The notes: generated by a model not told the origin, from the sequence alone. Positions 43,326 through 54,310 are shown, counted from the stretch's first letter. The stretch is 64,000 nucleotides of DNA from [Phialemoniopsis] sp. UDSM-2020 (GCA_018873225.1 JAEILZ010000001.1:7936001-8000000); one strand, 5' to 3'. Made by a program: numbers and translations.

Positions 43326-45170
43326 GTGCACATAATGGTGTTGCGCAACAAGACCAGCCTTCTTCCACGCGGAACTCACTATCAGACTCTTCGTCCCGCC
43401 CGGCGAGGCTGCGCCACAGTTTACAATCATGACGGAATTCGGCGTTGCTCCAAGTGCTTATGCCTCCATAGCTGCCCTGAAAAGCACCAAAGATCGTGCC
43501 GTGGTCCGATCCGTTACAAAGCCCATGGACTCCGCTGCACAAGAGGCTGTGGGATGGTTTTCGAGGCCCGTACCAAAGCTGCCAAACACTCTGCCAATTG
43601 TCCTGGCGAGCCGATAATCTTGGATCGCTATGGAACGTACATTTGCCCCCGATGCAGTATCGCTGGATTCAGCCCCGCCACGATAACCTCTCATATCTCT
43701 GGCTGCACTGGGATGCGAAGAAGCGCCCTGAACTCATATCGAAGAGGTCAGCCGGTCCGACAGTGTGGCGACTGCGGAGATTACTTCCTCCGCAACGCGC
43801 TCCGAACGCACACTTGTGGCATTATGGGCGATCCGGTCTGGCTTGGTGAGCAAGATGGACCCCCGGATCTCTCCATCTCGGCCATCCGATGGTTCAGAGA
43901 ACGTGGTCTGACATTGGGCGGTGTGCCGGGCCACATGCCAGCTGCTGTCCCGGACGAGACGCTGTCATTAGCTTTGGCTAGCCCAGCAGATGCGTCAATC
44001 AATCTCGTGGCTCTCAACGACACTGATGACAGTGACGATGAGCATTCCGACGCGGACGAGCCTCCTGCTGAGGGATGCGATACTGTCGCGGAGGAGATGG
44101 ATGTCGGAGACTTTGAAGACCACAAGCCTGACCAGACACCGGCTGAGGCGCGGTTGCAAGCTGTTGGCATTACGTACAACCACTTCGAGCCAACAGCTTG
44201 CGAGGGTGTGTACTGGCGACATGGCCACTTTCCATGCCCTACCGCTACGATAATCACTCTCGATACAGCTCATGTCACCTGTGGTCCTTCTCGCCAGGTT
44301 CACCTATCAGCTTCCTGCCGTGCCTGTGCATCTTTGCGATGGCGCATCAACAAGTGGCTGTGCGAGGCCAAATACTCGATCGACGGCACTCACATCTGCC
44401 GCCGCCGTGGCTGTCGCAAGCCCGTGACAGCCATCTGGCACTGCCGTTACCATGCTGAGCAGATCACCCGGCTTAACCGCCGCGCTGAGCAACGACACGG
44501 CGCCGCGAAGACCATATCCGCCACCGACATGGCGGCCTTCCTTGCTCATGCCCCCCAACGTGTCCTCCAGGCATCCAGCTGGCGCATCGTCAAAGAGGCA
44601 TTGACCAATCCCGCCCCCGTATTTTTCGTTGACACTGAATCTGTCTATGATTATACGGCCCGGCACTTTCTTGTCTGCGAGCTCGCTGTGATCTCAAGCT
44701 CCGGTGACACAGTCCTTCACTGTTCCGTCGATCACGGACTCACCTATGCCGAGCTGAAGACGCGTGTGAAGCCAGCATTGTGGCAAAAGCTTGATACGAT
44801 CTACACCTTTGCGGGGCCGCAGTCCCGCACCTCTGGTCTCACGGTAAACGATGTAAAGCGACGACTGGACGACATCGGGATGACTCCTAGTGCCACCCTT
44901 GTGGAGTGGTCGCTCAGCGGATATGATCTGCTTGCCCTCCGCAGCACCCTGGGAGCAGAGCATTTCCCCTGTCGCGCACTCCTTGGACACCAACTTTGGC
45001 GAGAGATAGGTCTTGTCGGCAGTGTCGCCTTGGAGCCTCTTTTTGCAGCCACTTTCCCGAATTCACCGCTGGTCCAAAACCACCATCGTGCTGAGGTTGA
45101 TGCTCAAAAGCTGTATCAAATGACACGCAGGGTATTGCAGTATTTTCTTCTTGCTGCCCCAATAGAGTAG
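43326..45170 (+). CDS. C2HC zinc-finger protein with C-terminal DEDDh exonuclease-like domain, locus B
   Basis: A single frame of 614 residues, shorter than the 801-residue paralogue at 3089-5598 mainly because the linker is shorter. The two align in order over their whole length. Shared are HYDTIxP/HYQTLRP and RCSxC at the start; three Cys/His clusters (C-x3-C at 71-75 with H88 and C92; CPRC at 107-110 with H123 and C127; CGDC at 147-150 with H162 and C164); the motif AC-x-G-x2-WRHG (292-300); a Cys-rich block (331-376); and the exonuclease domain. DEDDh residues: Asp436 and Glu438 (FFVDTE), Asp534 (SGYDLL), His587 and Asp592 (HHRAEVD). All catalytic positions are kept. No introns are needed, unlike locus A, so one copy gained or lost introns. 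It lies between a coiled-coil gene and a Cys-knuckle gene. Confidence 0.8.
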   Translation: MHIMVLRNKTSLLPRGTHYQTLRPARRGCATVYNHDGIRRCSKCLCLHSCPEKHQRSCRGPIRYKAHGLRCTRGCGMVFEARTKAAKHSANCPGEPIILDRYGTYICPRCSIAGFSPATITSHISGCTGMRRSALNSYRRGQPVRQCGDCGDYFLRNALRTHTCGIMGDPVWLGEQDGPPDLSISAIRWFRERGLTLGGVPGHMPAAVPDETLSLALASPADASINLVALNDTDDSDDEHSDADEPPAEGCDTVAEEMDVGDFEDHKPDQTPAEARLQAVGITYNHFEPTACEGVYWRHGHFPCPTATIITLDTAHVTCGPSRQVHLSASCRACASLRWRINKWLCEAKYSIDGTHICRRRGCRKPVTAIWHCRYHAEQITRLNRRAEQRHGAAKTISATDMAAFLAHAPQRVLQASSWRIVKEALTNPAPVFFVDTESVYDYTARHFLVCELAVISSSGDTVLHCSVDHGLTYAELKTRVKPALWQKLDTIYTFAGPQSRTSGLTVNDVKRRLDDIGMTPSATLVEWSLSGYDLLALRSTLGAEHFPCRALLGHQLWREIGLVGSVALEPLFAATFPNSPLVQNHHRAEVDAQKLYQMTRRVLQYFLLAAPIE

Positions 45171-45315
45171 TTCTCATGTAATTAATAGACAGCTATGAAC
45201 GTTATCAATGGCAATAAGATGGTGTCTTGAAAATAATGATTAAGAATAGAAAAGCTTGAAGTTCAATCTACATAGTTGGTTGTGTCTAGAATTACAAAAG
45301 GTCTTGAGACATTGT

Positions 45316-46557
45316 CTACGGGGCCGTTGCACCCGCCGCCCACGACCGGGCAAGGTCGCCATACTTGTACTCGTTGTTAGCCGGTCGGCTGTATTTCTCA
45401 AGCTGGACTTTGAGGTATTTGTCCTTGAGCAGGACCTTGCGATATTCATACAGGCTCATCGAGGGGACAAAATTGCAATACTGCTTCCACATGTTGTACA
45501 GATGCGCAGCAAGATTGATCTGGTCAAAAGGGGGTTCCAGGAGAAACAAGTGGTTCTCCGCCTGCGCGATCTCCAATCCACGCTGGGTCTTTTTCTCCTG
45601 ATGCCGTTGAATGCGGCCCCTCCAGGACAACTGTTCCAGGGCGGCCTGGGCGCTTGGGTTGTGGCTTATGATTGTCAGCATCATGTCGACCATGTTGGGA
45701 CCAGTCAGCTCAAGATTGAGCTCGCCATCTACACGCTGGATCATTTCGTCCCGCAGATTCTCCAAGTGCTCGGGGAGTGTTAGGCGAGGGTCGTGGCCAG
45801 GAGTGTACGCAACAATGGCCTGTCTCAGCGGTTCGGTATAGGTGTTGATGATATCCTTGCGTGCTCCTACTATACGTCAATAGATGATTCAAGAGGTTAG
45901 GTGGAGTGTAGAGAGTGACAAACCATAAATGATGCGGAAAGAGCGCAGGAGTTTGTTGAGGAGCGCCGCCCGCCACTTCTCAACCCGTACATTCTGCACC
46001 GAGCTGTCCTTGAAGTCAAAGGTGTAGACCTTCAAGTTCATTGCGACGACGACGACAATCTTGATGTTCCATCCAGGATTCTCAGGGGATTCCATTATGT
46101 AAGTCAAGAGATCCGAGATCAGGTGGAAGTTCATGGCCCATGTGAACTGCACACCCTTGGCTTGAGCACCCGCAATCTGATCATCAAGGCTCCGGTCAAG
46201 AGCGGCATCAAAATTGTCGATATAGGCGGCATCGGAATTGTCGATAGAGAGGACACGCTGTGGACGTTGAGGTCTCTCGCCCATTAGTTTGGTCAGCCAC
46301 TCTCGCCGCCATCGAGACAGGCGGTGGTCAGGGAGCTGGTTGACCACAATCCGGAGACCATGTTTGACGCCGTTCTCGTCTATGAGATGGTAGGGTGCCG
46401 TAGTAGCTTTCTGTGACACCTGCATATGTTGGTTTGTTTGCCAGGTAAACCTGTGTCCAGCAAGGCAAGGGAAACGCGCCGGTTCCTGCTGGCAGTGGTC
46501 GCACTGCAGGAGTACCCTGGCGACTCCTGGAGTAGGACTGGTTCGAATTGGTGGCAT
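45316..46557 (-). CDS. Cys-knuckle protein of unknown function, locus B (two exons)
   Basis: Exon 1 is 45924-46557 and exon 2 is 45316-45866, with a 57-nt intron (GTTTGT donor, CTAAC branch point, GTAG acceptor). The spliced product has 394 residues. The N-terminus carries VLLQ then C-x2-C-x8-C-x3-H (residues 19-35), a likely zinc knuckle that matches the C-x2-C-x9-C-x3-C of the locus A gene in position and leader. The middle looks globular (FTWAMNFHLISDLLTYIM; WNIKIVVVVAMNLKVYTFDF) and the C-terminal third is helical and charged. No signal peptide. It is convergent with the exonuclease gene, 145 nt between stops. Function unknown; cooperation with the exonuclease is inferred from the repeated linkage. 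Confidence 0.72.
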
Positions 46558-47093
46558 GTTCGTAGCCTAGTCAGGTTGCAGCTAGAGACTTGGACGAAGG
46601 GATGAAATCAGGCAAGCGGAAGGAAGATTTGAGTCTCAACTTGGAGATGTTTTGCCATATTTATGAGAGCTACCCTTTATTTTTCTACACAATGATCTCT
46701 TTCAACTCAGAGCTGCAAAAGGACCCTGGCTTCTGAGCTGATGCTATCCTGAATTGATATCTTGATCTTTTAAATTAGCTGCTTTCAATATTTCAGTGGC
46801 AGCAGAGGGATGACGCGCAATGTGTTCCCAGGGGTTTTCAACGATCTACCCCGGCGGTAGAGACGGCTATGGAACATTCGATGGAATGTTCTTTAGGATT
46901 TCCTTTGTAGGAAACTCTGAGGCGTCCCGTAAAACTTATGGCTAGTGTTTCAGTTGACCACGGAGATAGCTGACATGCCATCATCCATTTCAAGCGAGAA
47001 TGTCTTTTATGATAAGTGACAACTCAATAAGCACGGGGAGGCCGGAGCTCATTTCCACAAAGGCTTTTGTCCTAACCAATTGAAATCTGTTTC
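46558..47093. other. Intergenic region with small hairpins
   Basis: No gene seen. At about 46870-46920 there are short inverted repeats (GAACATTC..GAATGTTC and TTTCCT..AGGAAA). Confidence 0.45.
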
Positions 47094-47468
47094 GTAACAA
47101 CAAACGGACTATGACATGTGTGCGCACATACAGAGTAGATCCACCGCACAACAATGGACCACATGTGTGCGCACATGTTCATGGCTGAACAATGAACTAC
47201 ATATATGTTCACATATTCACAGCACAGGTCCCCTGTTCAATATGCCCCACAGGCCTGGCCGGACAAGTGGGTTCACAACCCACCATAGGATGTTCATGAA
47301 CAACACCGATTGTTCATGAACAGCCTTATTCGGCTTTACTTGTCCATGAACATCCGAGGCGGGTTGTTGACGAACTCGTCCGGCCGGTCACACTTTGAGG
47401 GTTCTCTTTGTCCTCTTCCGGCCCGTGCCGTGAATATATGTGCCACATATGTAGTCCTTTGTTGTTAC
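47094..47468. mobile_element. Foldback/MITE-like palindromic element, 375 bp
   Basis: The two ends are inverted copies: GTAACAACAAACGGACTA at the left and, read on the other strand, GTAACAACAAAGGACTA at the right. Inside, the left arm holds three diverged copies of a 40-50 bp unit (starting near 47096, 47149 and 47185), and the right arm is their inverse. Both arms also share CGGCCGGAC-like, AACCC-x-CC and GGATGTTCATG words. Small palindromes TGTGCGCACA (twice) and TGTTCATGAACA (twice) occur. No coding frame and no clear target-site duplication. A non-autonomous foldback element is the simplest reading; another structured non-coding element is possible. Confidence 0.62.
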
Positions 47469-47756
47469 TTAACATACTTCAACGGAATGAGAAGGCCCAC
47501 AAGCTATGACTGATTACATTTACAGTATAAGCCCCAGCCTAGAACCCCTACTATTTCAGCTTCTAGTCTACAAATAGGGGACCCTTGGGTGCATAGCATA
47601 GAGAATAGCAGGGGGGATCTTCTCAAATTAAATTTAATGATCAAACCATAGGCTAATCATCGTCTCATAAAATTACATGTGCTCCAAGCAGTAGCTAGAG
47701 AGAGAAACGAAGCAACAAGAAAAAAAGTCCAAGAGTATGCCCGCGAGCCTTGGCAC

Positions 47757-48870
47757 TTACCCCCTGGCAGTGTCAAGAGTTAGCTCCACAAGACCGTAAC
47801 CCTGGATAGCCCGACCAGCCTTATCCACGCCCTCAACTGTGACGTAACCCGTGTATCCAGCAAAGGCTCCACCGGGACCATGCATTTCCTGATCCTCTCG
47901 CACGCTGGAGATATTAAATGCAGTGCCGTCGCTTAACCGCAAAACCCAGTCGAGGGGGTACGTCAAACCCGACGCCTCAGAGGTGTAAGACCGGGAGGAA
48001 GGCTCGATTGATGCGACCGAGATAACGGTCTGCGTTCCGTCTTGTCCTCTGACAGTCGAGAAGCCCATTGGACCGGATGTTGAATTCCATGTCCAGATCG
48101 AGTGGGGGATGGCCGATTCTCCACAGGCCTCGCTGTCGATATGGATCTGAAACCACGTCCAGGTCGGTGGTGCCGAGTTCCACTGTTGGTCATACCAGGT
48201 CAAGGAGGAAGTGGGATCAATAGTCACATTGGTACCATTGAGTTGAAGCCACCCTGTAGTCCTGCCGGCAGGTGCAGCCCACTCATACACGGTCGACCCG
48301 TTTGTCTGGAATGCACCCAGGCCTCCATTCAGTAGAATCGTAGAAGATAGTTCAAACTGGATGTCGAACTGAGCACCAGGGGTGCTGCTCCAAGTGTGCA
48401 GGATGGGTACGCCATTGCTACTTCCGAGGGAGCGAAATCCGTAGGAGTCAAACTGGGCGTTGAAGTTGTTCTCAGCATCGTAAAACGTTGTATGGTTGGT
48501 GATGACATCAAAGTTGGAATACTGGGAGGGGTCGGTGATATCTAATGCTGAACCTCGATACGCCACAACAGCCCCATTGTCGATTATGTGAGAGACGATC
48601 AGGTAGTCGCGGCTGTCGGACCCGTGAATGAAGGAGGATGACCAGAACGAGCTTAGGGGCGACCCCTGACCGGCCGTTTGATAGTCTTTCAGGTCGTACG
48701 GTATGGGTAGAGATTCCTTCGACCCTGCTTGTTAATAGTTGATACTAGTCAGAGTGCTTGTTGTGACGTACCAGATTGGCCGGGAGAAGTTGGCTATGCT
48801 CAGGAGCGAAACGTCGTGCCTGCGCAAGAAGAGGTAGGAATGCAGCGGCTGCCAACATGATTCTAGTCAT
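47757..48870 (-). CDS. Secreted CrtC/AttH-like (lipocalin-fold) protein, kievitone hydratase/Diels-Alderase type
   Basis: Exon 1 is 48772-48870 and exon 2 is 47757-48716; the 55-nt intron has a GTACGT donor and the AG|GAA acceptor that keeps the frame. The product has 352 residues. The N-terminus is a good signal peptide (MTRIMLAAAAFLPLLAQA). The motif LTWYDQQWNSAPPTWTWFQI near residue 200 is typical of the CrtC/AttH-like family (hydroxyneurosporene synthase, kievitone hydratase, fungal pericyclases), and several N-glycosylation sites are present. Such proteins hydrate double bonds or catalyse cyclisation of unsaturated substrates. The substrate here is unknown; defence against plant phenolics (as for kievitone hydratase) would fit secretion. 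At the 3' end AGGGG is followed by GTAAGT, so the stop may be bypassed by a short last exon near 47694-47700. No polyketide synthase lies nearby. Confidence 0.7.
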
Positions 48871-50206
48871 TGTTGAGTTGAGAAAGGGGCAAGAGACTCT
48901 CGGCGAGTTGTTTTGTGTATCTCAATTGGTGATATCCAAGTGATTCGAGGCTGGCAACTGTGCGTCTGATACCGACATTATATACACATTTTCACCGTCG
49001 CAGTCCCGGACTTTCGGACCACTGTCGGTACTTCTGGTTGTCCACATCTATATCTACACCTACATCTACAAATGGGAGAACTTAAAATGCAGTGATCCTT
49101 CAGCATGGTGGTTTCTAGGTCGGCAAGGATGGGAAGCGGCTGGGTCATCGCCATTTTGGGTTGGTTTGTCGACGCGTTCCTTGCAGAAAACGCGTGGATG
49201 CTATTCAGTTCGGGGTTGGGTCCACATTGATACCTAAAGTGGACCTAGAGTACAATCCTTCCCGTTGAAATAAGCGCATTTTCGGATGCTACAGAGTCCG
49301 AGAACGCTCACAGTTCCAAAATTCATCTTTAGTACCTAAGGGGCTCAGAAAGGCTGGTATGTAGTGTAAGTTGTAAGTTTGGAGGTGGTGATTTCCAAAA
49401 TACACGTGCTCGAAGCAGAGATATCATCGTTATTGTCAACATCTGCGAGCGAGGTTCAGGGGAGTCTCTGGATGTATGCTGCGCTATGCTTGATGCTTGA
49501 TTGATTAGTGTATAATGGTAAGCTTACTGCTCAGAAAGAATGTGATTACTGGAAAGAATGCAATGTTCATGACATAATTTGGTCAAAGTAAAAAATCAGT
49601 GCACGTAATAGGGAGTGGTGACCCATATTCCAATGTGTGATGACGCCGGAGGTTGCTAAATCCCGAGAGTGTAGTAGCAGCCGATATGAACCCACTTTCT
49701 AAGTTTATCACCAGCAGCATGTACAAGTATTACGGCGCGGTCTATAACTCTGCGAAGGCGTTCCTCATGAGTTACCTACAGGGCGCTGGATATGGGAGAC
49801 TTCAACTCGCTGTTCGGCTCGTCGCATCAGACCCTCCCAGCCGTCGGCCCATGCCCACGTTCGACCGTTCATCGGGCCAGGCCGCGCCTGGGCCGCAAGT
49901 GGAAGCTTGCGCCTCATGCTGTCTGCCTTTCTTGAGGCCTGCAAAGCTGCTGACTCTTATCGCACAACCAAATCTACCCACCCGAGTGTTCGTCTTGACA
50001 ATTGCTGTTAGGTCATTTTGAATATTCTGTTATAATACATAACCCTTCATAAGTTTGTCAAGCAGAAGTTACAATATGATAACGCGTTCAATTAACCACT
50101 GTCAGTATGCTGGACATTGCGGGTAGATATGTAAACGAGTCTCTAGGTTATGAACACGAATTTATGCAATGAAGTATTCGACCATTTAGCAGCGCTTTTC
50201 AACAGC
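48871..50206. other. Intergenic region, 1.3 kb
   Basis: Contains the promoter of the CrtC-like gene at its left end. The plus-strand frame at 49653-50021 has no domain, poor start context and no splice logic and is not called. Confidence 0.5.
48978..48984 (-). promoter_or_regulatory. Candidate TATA box of the CrtC-like gene
   Basis: TATATAA on the minus strand, about 108 nt upstream of the ATG at 48870. Assigned by position and sequence only. Confidence 0.4.
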
Positions 50207-50990
50207 CTAACAATCCGTGCACGCCGGAGCCCCGTTGCCCCTGTGCGGGCCGTTGTCCCAAGCAGGTCCATCATAGGGCGTCAGGTAAAAGTGTGCCTCG
50301 ACCTGTGTGCCTTGTCCGATGGTGCAGTTGACCTGCGTATCGCGTTAGTCGAGGTGCTCTTAAACACGGTGCGTAGGGCATGGGACTCACAGTGTAAAGA
50401 GGCGTGTTCCACCGGAAGTAGTCGTCCCACTCGTGGGACTTGGTGATGATGCCCGAGTCAGAAGAGCTCTTGCCTTCGAAAGCAGCTTCGACCAGATCCT
50501 CCGTTGACTTGAGATTGCCATTGCCGTCTGTGTTGAAGTAGTTGGCCCAGAATTGTCCGACCTGGAGGCGAACATGTCAGTCTTGCTTCCAGTCCCAGAT
50601 GGATCGTGTCCAAGTTCGCCAAGCGAGAAGACTTACAGCACAAGCGTTGTCACCAACATAGGGCATGTTGACGCCAAGACCCATCTGGTCGCTGGTGTAG
50701 TCCGGAGAGCCTTCGGTGATTGCCTGCGCGACGCTGTTGAACAGGAAGAAGCCCGAGGTGCCAGTCCATGTTCCGTGAGCGGCTTCGAGCGTGCCGATCT
50801 TGACGCCGTCCTGGCCCGGCAGGATCTGGACAGGCCCGTCGGTGACGGAACCCCAGGCAACGGCCGAGATGGGGCTCTGCCAGGTTGCGGGGGTGAGGTT
50901 GTGGGCGTACAAGTCGATTGAGTACTAGGTCGAGGTCAGCGTTGCATTCGAGACATTGCAAGCACGAGTAGCGATGCTACTTACAACCAT
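50207..50990 (-). CDS. Small beta-rich protein of unknown function (four exons)
   Basis: Exons 50985-50990 (only ATG GTT), 50637-50924, 50391-50561 and 50207-50332. All introns have GTAAGT/GTGAGT donors, TAG/CAG acceptors and phase 0, and the first has a CTGAC branch. The product has 196 residues without a signal peptide. Composition is rich in Gly, Thr, Ser, Trp and Asn with alternating strands (YSIDLYAHNL; PISAVAWGSV; TSGFFLFNSVAQAI; VEAHFYLTPYDGPAW), so a beta-sandwich is likely. Two Cys lie near the C-terminus (NCTIGQG and ACTDC). I do not recognise the family. The very short first exon and consistent splice sites argue for a true, expressed gene. Confidence 0.68.
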
Positions 50991-52990
50991 CTTGAAAGAC
51001 TTGTGCTGGTCGGTACTTTGACTTCGGAAGTTGAAGAAGTCGAAGAAGTTGAGGTAAGAGGCTGAAGAGAGTATTCCGCGAGGCTGGACAGAGAATGCTT
51101 GAGAGAGTATGCCGAGCTGAAGAGTCTGCCTTCTTGAACCTCGAGACCCAGACGGTCTCAGGGAGTTCTTTATATAAGTGATCTGTCATCTGTCTTATTC
51201 GTGATAGTCTGTGTTCTGTAATATGCCAGCTAGCATCCAAAGGATCCAACCCAAGGCGTCGAGCCGTGCGCCATCAAGGCTAGCCCCCTCGACTCGGACG
51301 TCCCGATTGGTCCCAGAGTGTCGTTAGCTCAGTGTCTTAAACCTTAATCTCGCTGTCAACGGCAAGTCTCGCAGTTAGTTGAGCCCCAGAGTCCTGACTC
51401 GTAGGGCTGTCTGGGTGTGGCTTGACTCGACAACACATATGATTGGTTCTCAACGCCATTGACCAGGAGGCGTCGACTCCACCAAGTGCTTCCAGAAGCC
51501 TTCTACGTAATGATCAGTATGATAGTCTTGGAGAATCTAGACCTTGTCGTCGGAGTCGCCACGCGCTACGTTGTCTCAGGCGGCTCGGGGTCTGAAACAG
51601 AGCCCAAGTGCTGGGCCTCGTCGTGGGGTCCCCAGCAAGGCCAGTCTGGGCGATGGATACGCAGGAGGCACATCTCCTGGGGTCGATGGGCGGGTCGGCG
51701 GACGAAACATCCGCGTGGCCGGCATCGCTGGCTGGGCTGGTCTGCGATTCACGCGCCAGAGAGCGCCATGCATAGCCTTAGACTTGGGAGCAGATAGACT
51801 GCCATTTGAAAGGCATCCCAAGGAGAGGTTCACTGGTTAGGTTCCTTACTATACAATTTCGTACCTTGGCGATCCCGTGATGGGCATCTAAGAGCGTTGG
51901 GTGTTTGCGCGAGACGACTTGGGGGTCCTGAGTTCAGACATGTTACTCAAGACGCAAGTGAGACGATGTGACCTATCGGCCCGATATTCAAGGGATATTC
52001 CGCGTAACTTCTGCCCTATCTGCTAACAAGCTCTGGGAAACGGACTGCCCGAGGCTTGTCTTCAGCCTGGGATTTATCTTGGCTGGTCAAGATGAGATCT
52101 GGGTGCAATGAAATAGATGTTACGTTACAAAGGGAGAGCGAGGATGGAGGCACTCAGGCACGGACACGGCCGTAGTAGCTGGAACCTCTCATCCAACCCA
52201 GCCCACACTATCTACGGCGCTGTCCCGGCTAGGTAGTTCTCCAACGTTCGAGACGCTAGAGAAGATCCCCGGCTATCCATAGACGCCGGCGTGTAGCGGC
52301 TGTGGGGCGATACCTGGCACCAGCTGGTGGCCACCAGCACAGTTCATAAATAATCACACCAGAGTTAGATCAAATATGATTGATCACCTGTGCTCCAATC
52401 CCTCAAAAAGGTCACTTGGCCGCTCAGAAGGCCGAATCCGGAGCATTTACATTGTACTTTGACTATGGCTACCAATCCGTGGTCCTATTCGTCGACGAGA
52501 CCGCCTTGTGCGGACGTTGAGACAGAGGAAGAAGAACATGACGCTGTCCAAGACGAAGGACCGAGGTGAAAGAGGGCTGCTCCGCCGTTGTCGTTAACAA
52601 GACGACAAGTGGTTGTTACTTCGACTTTCACATGCACATGCAGTCACACCACGCCACATGCAGCCATTGAGAATCGTGATTTCCTTCCCCGCATTGCCTA
52701 GGGTCGACGTTTCCACCGTCTAGAAGGAACTAACTGGGTTCAGTTTAGCTTGCGAAGTTGGAGTGACTTCGGCTCCAGATAGTACACATGTAAGTGGAAG
52801 GAAGGAAAGAGGGAAAGAACATATGACGGATGGAAGTGCTCAAGAAGCAGTTGAGGGCCGCGGGTTCTTTAGCAGGATTGAGCTTTTGTCAAAGCTCGGC
52901 CTTCATCTGGGCATCCATCGTCGAACCCAGTCTTGGTCGATTTTCGTTATTTTCCGTCTCCCCTCTGGATGACAAGTTTACGATTCAGCC
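50991..52990. other. Intergenic region, 2 kb
   Basis: Holds the promoter of the 4-exon gene on the left and that of the SDR gene on the right. A GC-rich stretch at 51459-51840 is open in several frames on both strands, but no frame is convincing. Confidence 0.5.
51169..51176 (-). promoter_or_regulatory. Candidate TATA box of the 4-exon gene
   Basis: TATATAAA on the minus strand, about 180 nt upstream of the ATG at 50990. Confidence 0.4.
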
Positions 52991-54076
52991 ATGACTTCTA
53001 TACTGTACTCTCCTGCTATTCATGGAATCGCGCAAATACCCAGATTAGTCCTCTCTCCTCTCTTTTCGGGCCCATTACTACTGGCACTCACATATTATCC
53101 CGAGAAAGTACGGTCTATCTTTGCCTATATCATCAAGCAGCTACCGGGGCAAACTGTCCAAGTATCTTGCAGCATCTCTTCGGCCAAGGATTTCCTCAGA
53201 GGGCTCTTCATTTTGGGCGTTCTCCGCTACGCGAACAGCATCCTCAACAGACTGGCAACCAACGCATGGCGTCTCCGAGCGGGCAGCGGCTGGGACTGGC
53301 CCAATGAGATTGCGGTGGTCACTGGTGGCTCGAGTGGGATCGGGAAAGATGTGGTCACGAAGCTTGCAGGGCTCGGCGTGCGCGTCGCCATCTTTGACAT
53401 CCAAGAGCCGCCGAAAGAGCTACTGGCAGACCAGCGCATCTTCTTTTACAATTGCGATGTGACGTCTACCGAGTCGGTCTCAGCAGCTGCTGATGCCGTC
53501 CGCCGCGAACTCGGGCACCCGTCCATTCTTGTCAACAACGCCGGCGTTGCCCACCCGGCGCCCATCTTGCAGACGTCCGAGTCATTCCTCCGCAGGATCT
53601 TTGGTGTCAATTGCATGGCGCTCTGGTTCACAACACAGCAGTTCCTGCCTCGTATGATCCAGCTCAACAAGGGCCACGTGGTGACGGTCGCAAGCATAGC
53701 GTCCTTCGTCTCCCTCGCCACGGCTGCCGATTACTCAGCAACCAAGGCCGGCGCTCTGGCATTCCACGAAGCCCTGGCAAGCGAGATCAAGCACTATTAC
53801 AAGTCGCCCAATATTCTGACCACGGTGGTACATCCCAACTTTGTCGACACGCCGCTCCTTGAGGGCTTTTCTGGGCGGCTCCAACGACGGGGTGTTCGTA
53901 TGCTTACCAGTAAGCACGTCGCTGGTCAGATTGTTGCCCAGATAGAGAGCAGAAGAGGGGGTCAGCTGTTCATACCAGGCACTGCCTCGGTCGTGTCAGG
54001 CATTCGAGGTTGGTCGTCGTGGGCTCAGGAGCTACTGCGAGATGCAATTGGACGTGGATCGGGTCAAGAGAAGTGA
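52991..54076 (+). CDS. Short-chain dehydrogenase/reductase, RDH10/DHRS-like
   Basis: 361 residues. Residues 1-90 form an N-terminal extension with two hydrophobic stretches (about 20-35 and 68-82), probably membrane association at the ER or lipid droplets. The Rossmann domain follows: TGGSSGIG at 111-118, NNAG at 182-185, Ser235, and Tyr248-x3-Lys252 (YSATK), so the catalytic set is complete. The layout resembles the classical SDRs of the retinol-dehydrogenase-10/17-beta-HSD-11 type, which oxidise or reduce hydroxyl/keto groups on lipophilic substrates with NAD(P). It heads a run of catabolic-type enzymes (alpha/beta-hydrolase and BVMO follow on the same strand), so conversion of a secondary alcohol to the ketone used by the BVMO is inferred. 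Substrate unknown. Confidence 0.87.
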   Translation: MTSILYSPAIHGIAQIPRLVLSPLFSGPLLLALTYYPEKVRSIFAYIIKQLPGQTVQVSCSISSAKDFLRGLFILGVLRYANSILNRLATNAWRLRAGSGWDWPNEIAVVTGGSSGIGKDVVTKLAGLGVRVAIFDIQEPPKELLADQRIFFYNCDVTSTESVSAAADAVRRELGHPSILVNNAGVAHPAPILQTSESFLRRIFGVNCMALWFTTQQFLPRMIQLNKGHVVTVASIASFVSLATAADYSATKAGALAFHEALASEIKHYYKSPNILTTVVHPNFVDTPLLEGFSGRLQRRGVRMLTSKHVAGQIVAQIESRRGGQLFIPGTASVVSGIRGWSSWAQELLRDAIGRGSGQEK

Positions 54077-54310
54077 CAAACGACGATTTTCTGAGTGAGC
54101 ACTTTTATATAGCCTATCAACTCGCATTCGGGTACCCAACCATATGTATATCACGACGACTGTATCAAAGGCGTCGTCAGCCCTTCCACAAGACTGTCTG
54201 TGCTACGTTGCCAAGCTGTTCCGGCAGCTTGGCCGGAACTGCCCCTGCTTTGAAGACAGCTCCAAAATAGCACTAGTTTAGCCACTTTGTCAAAGATGCC
54301 AAGTTCCTGA

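Noticed and set aside
49653..50021. Plus-strand 122-codon frame
   Set aside because: No domain and no supporting promoter; the second half reads like random GC-rich sequence.
51459..51840. GC-rich open frames on both strands
   Set aside because: Several frames are open at once because of GC content; none has family-like sequence or splice logic.
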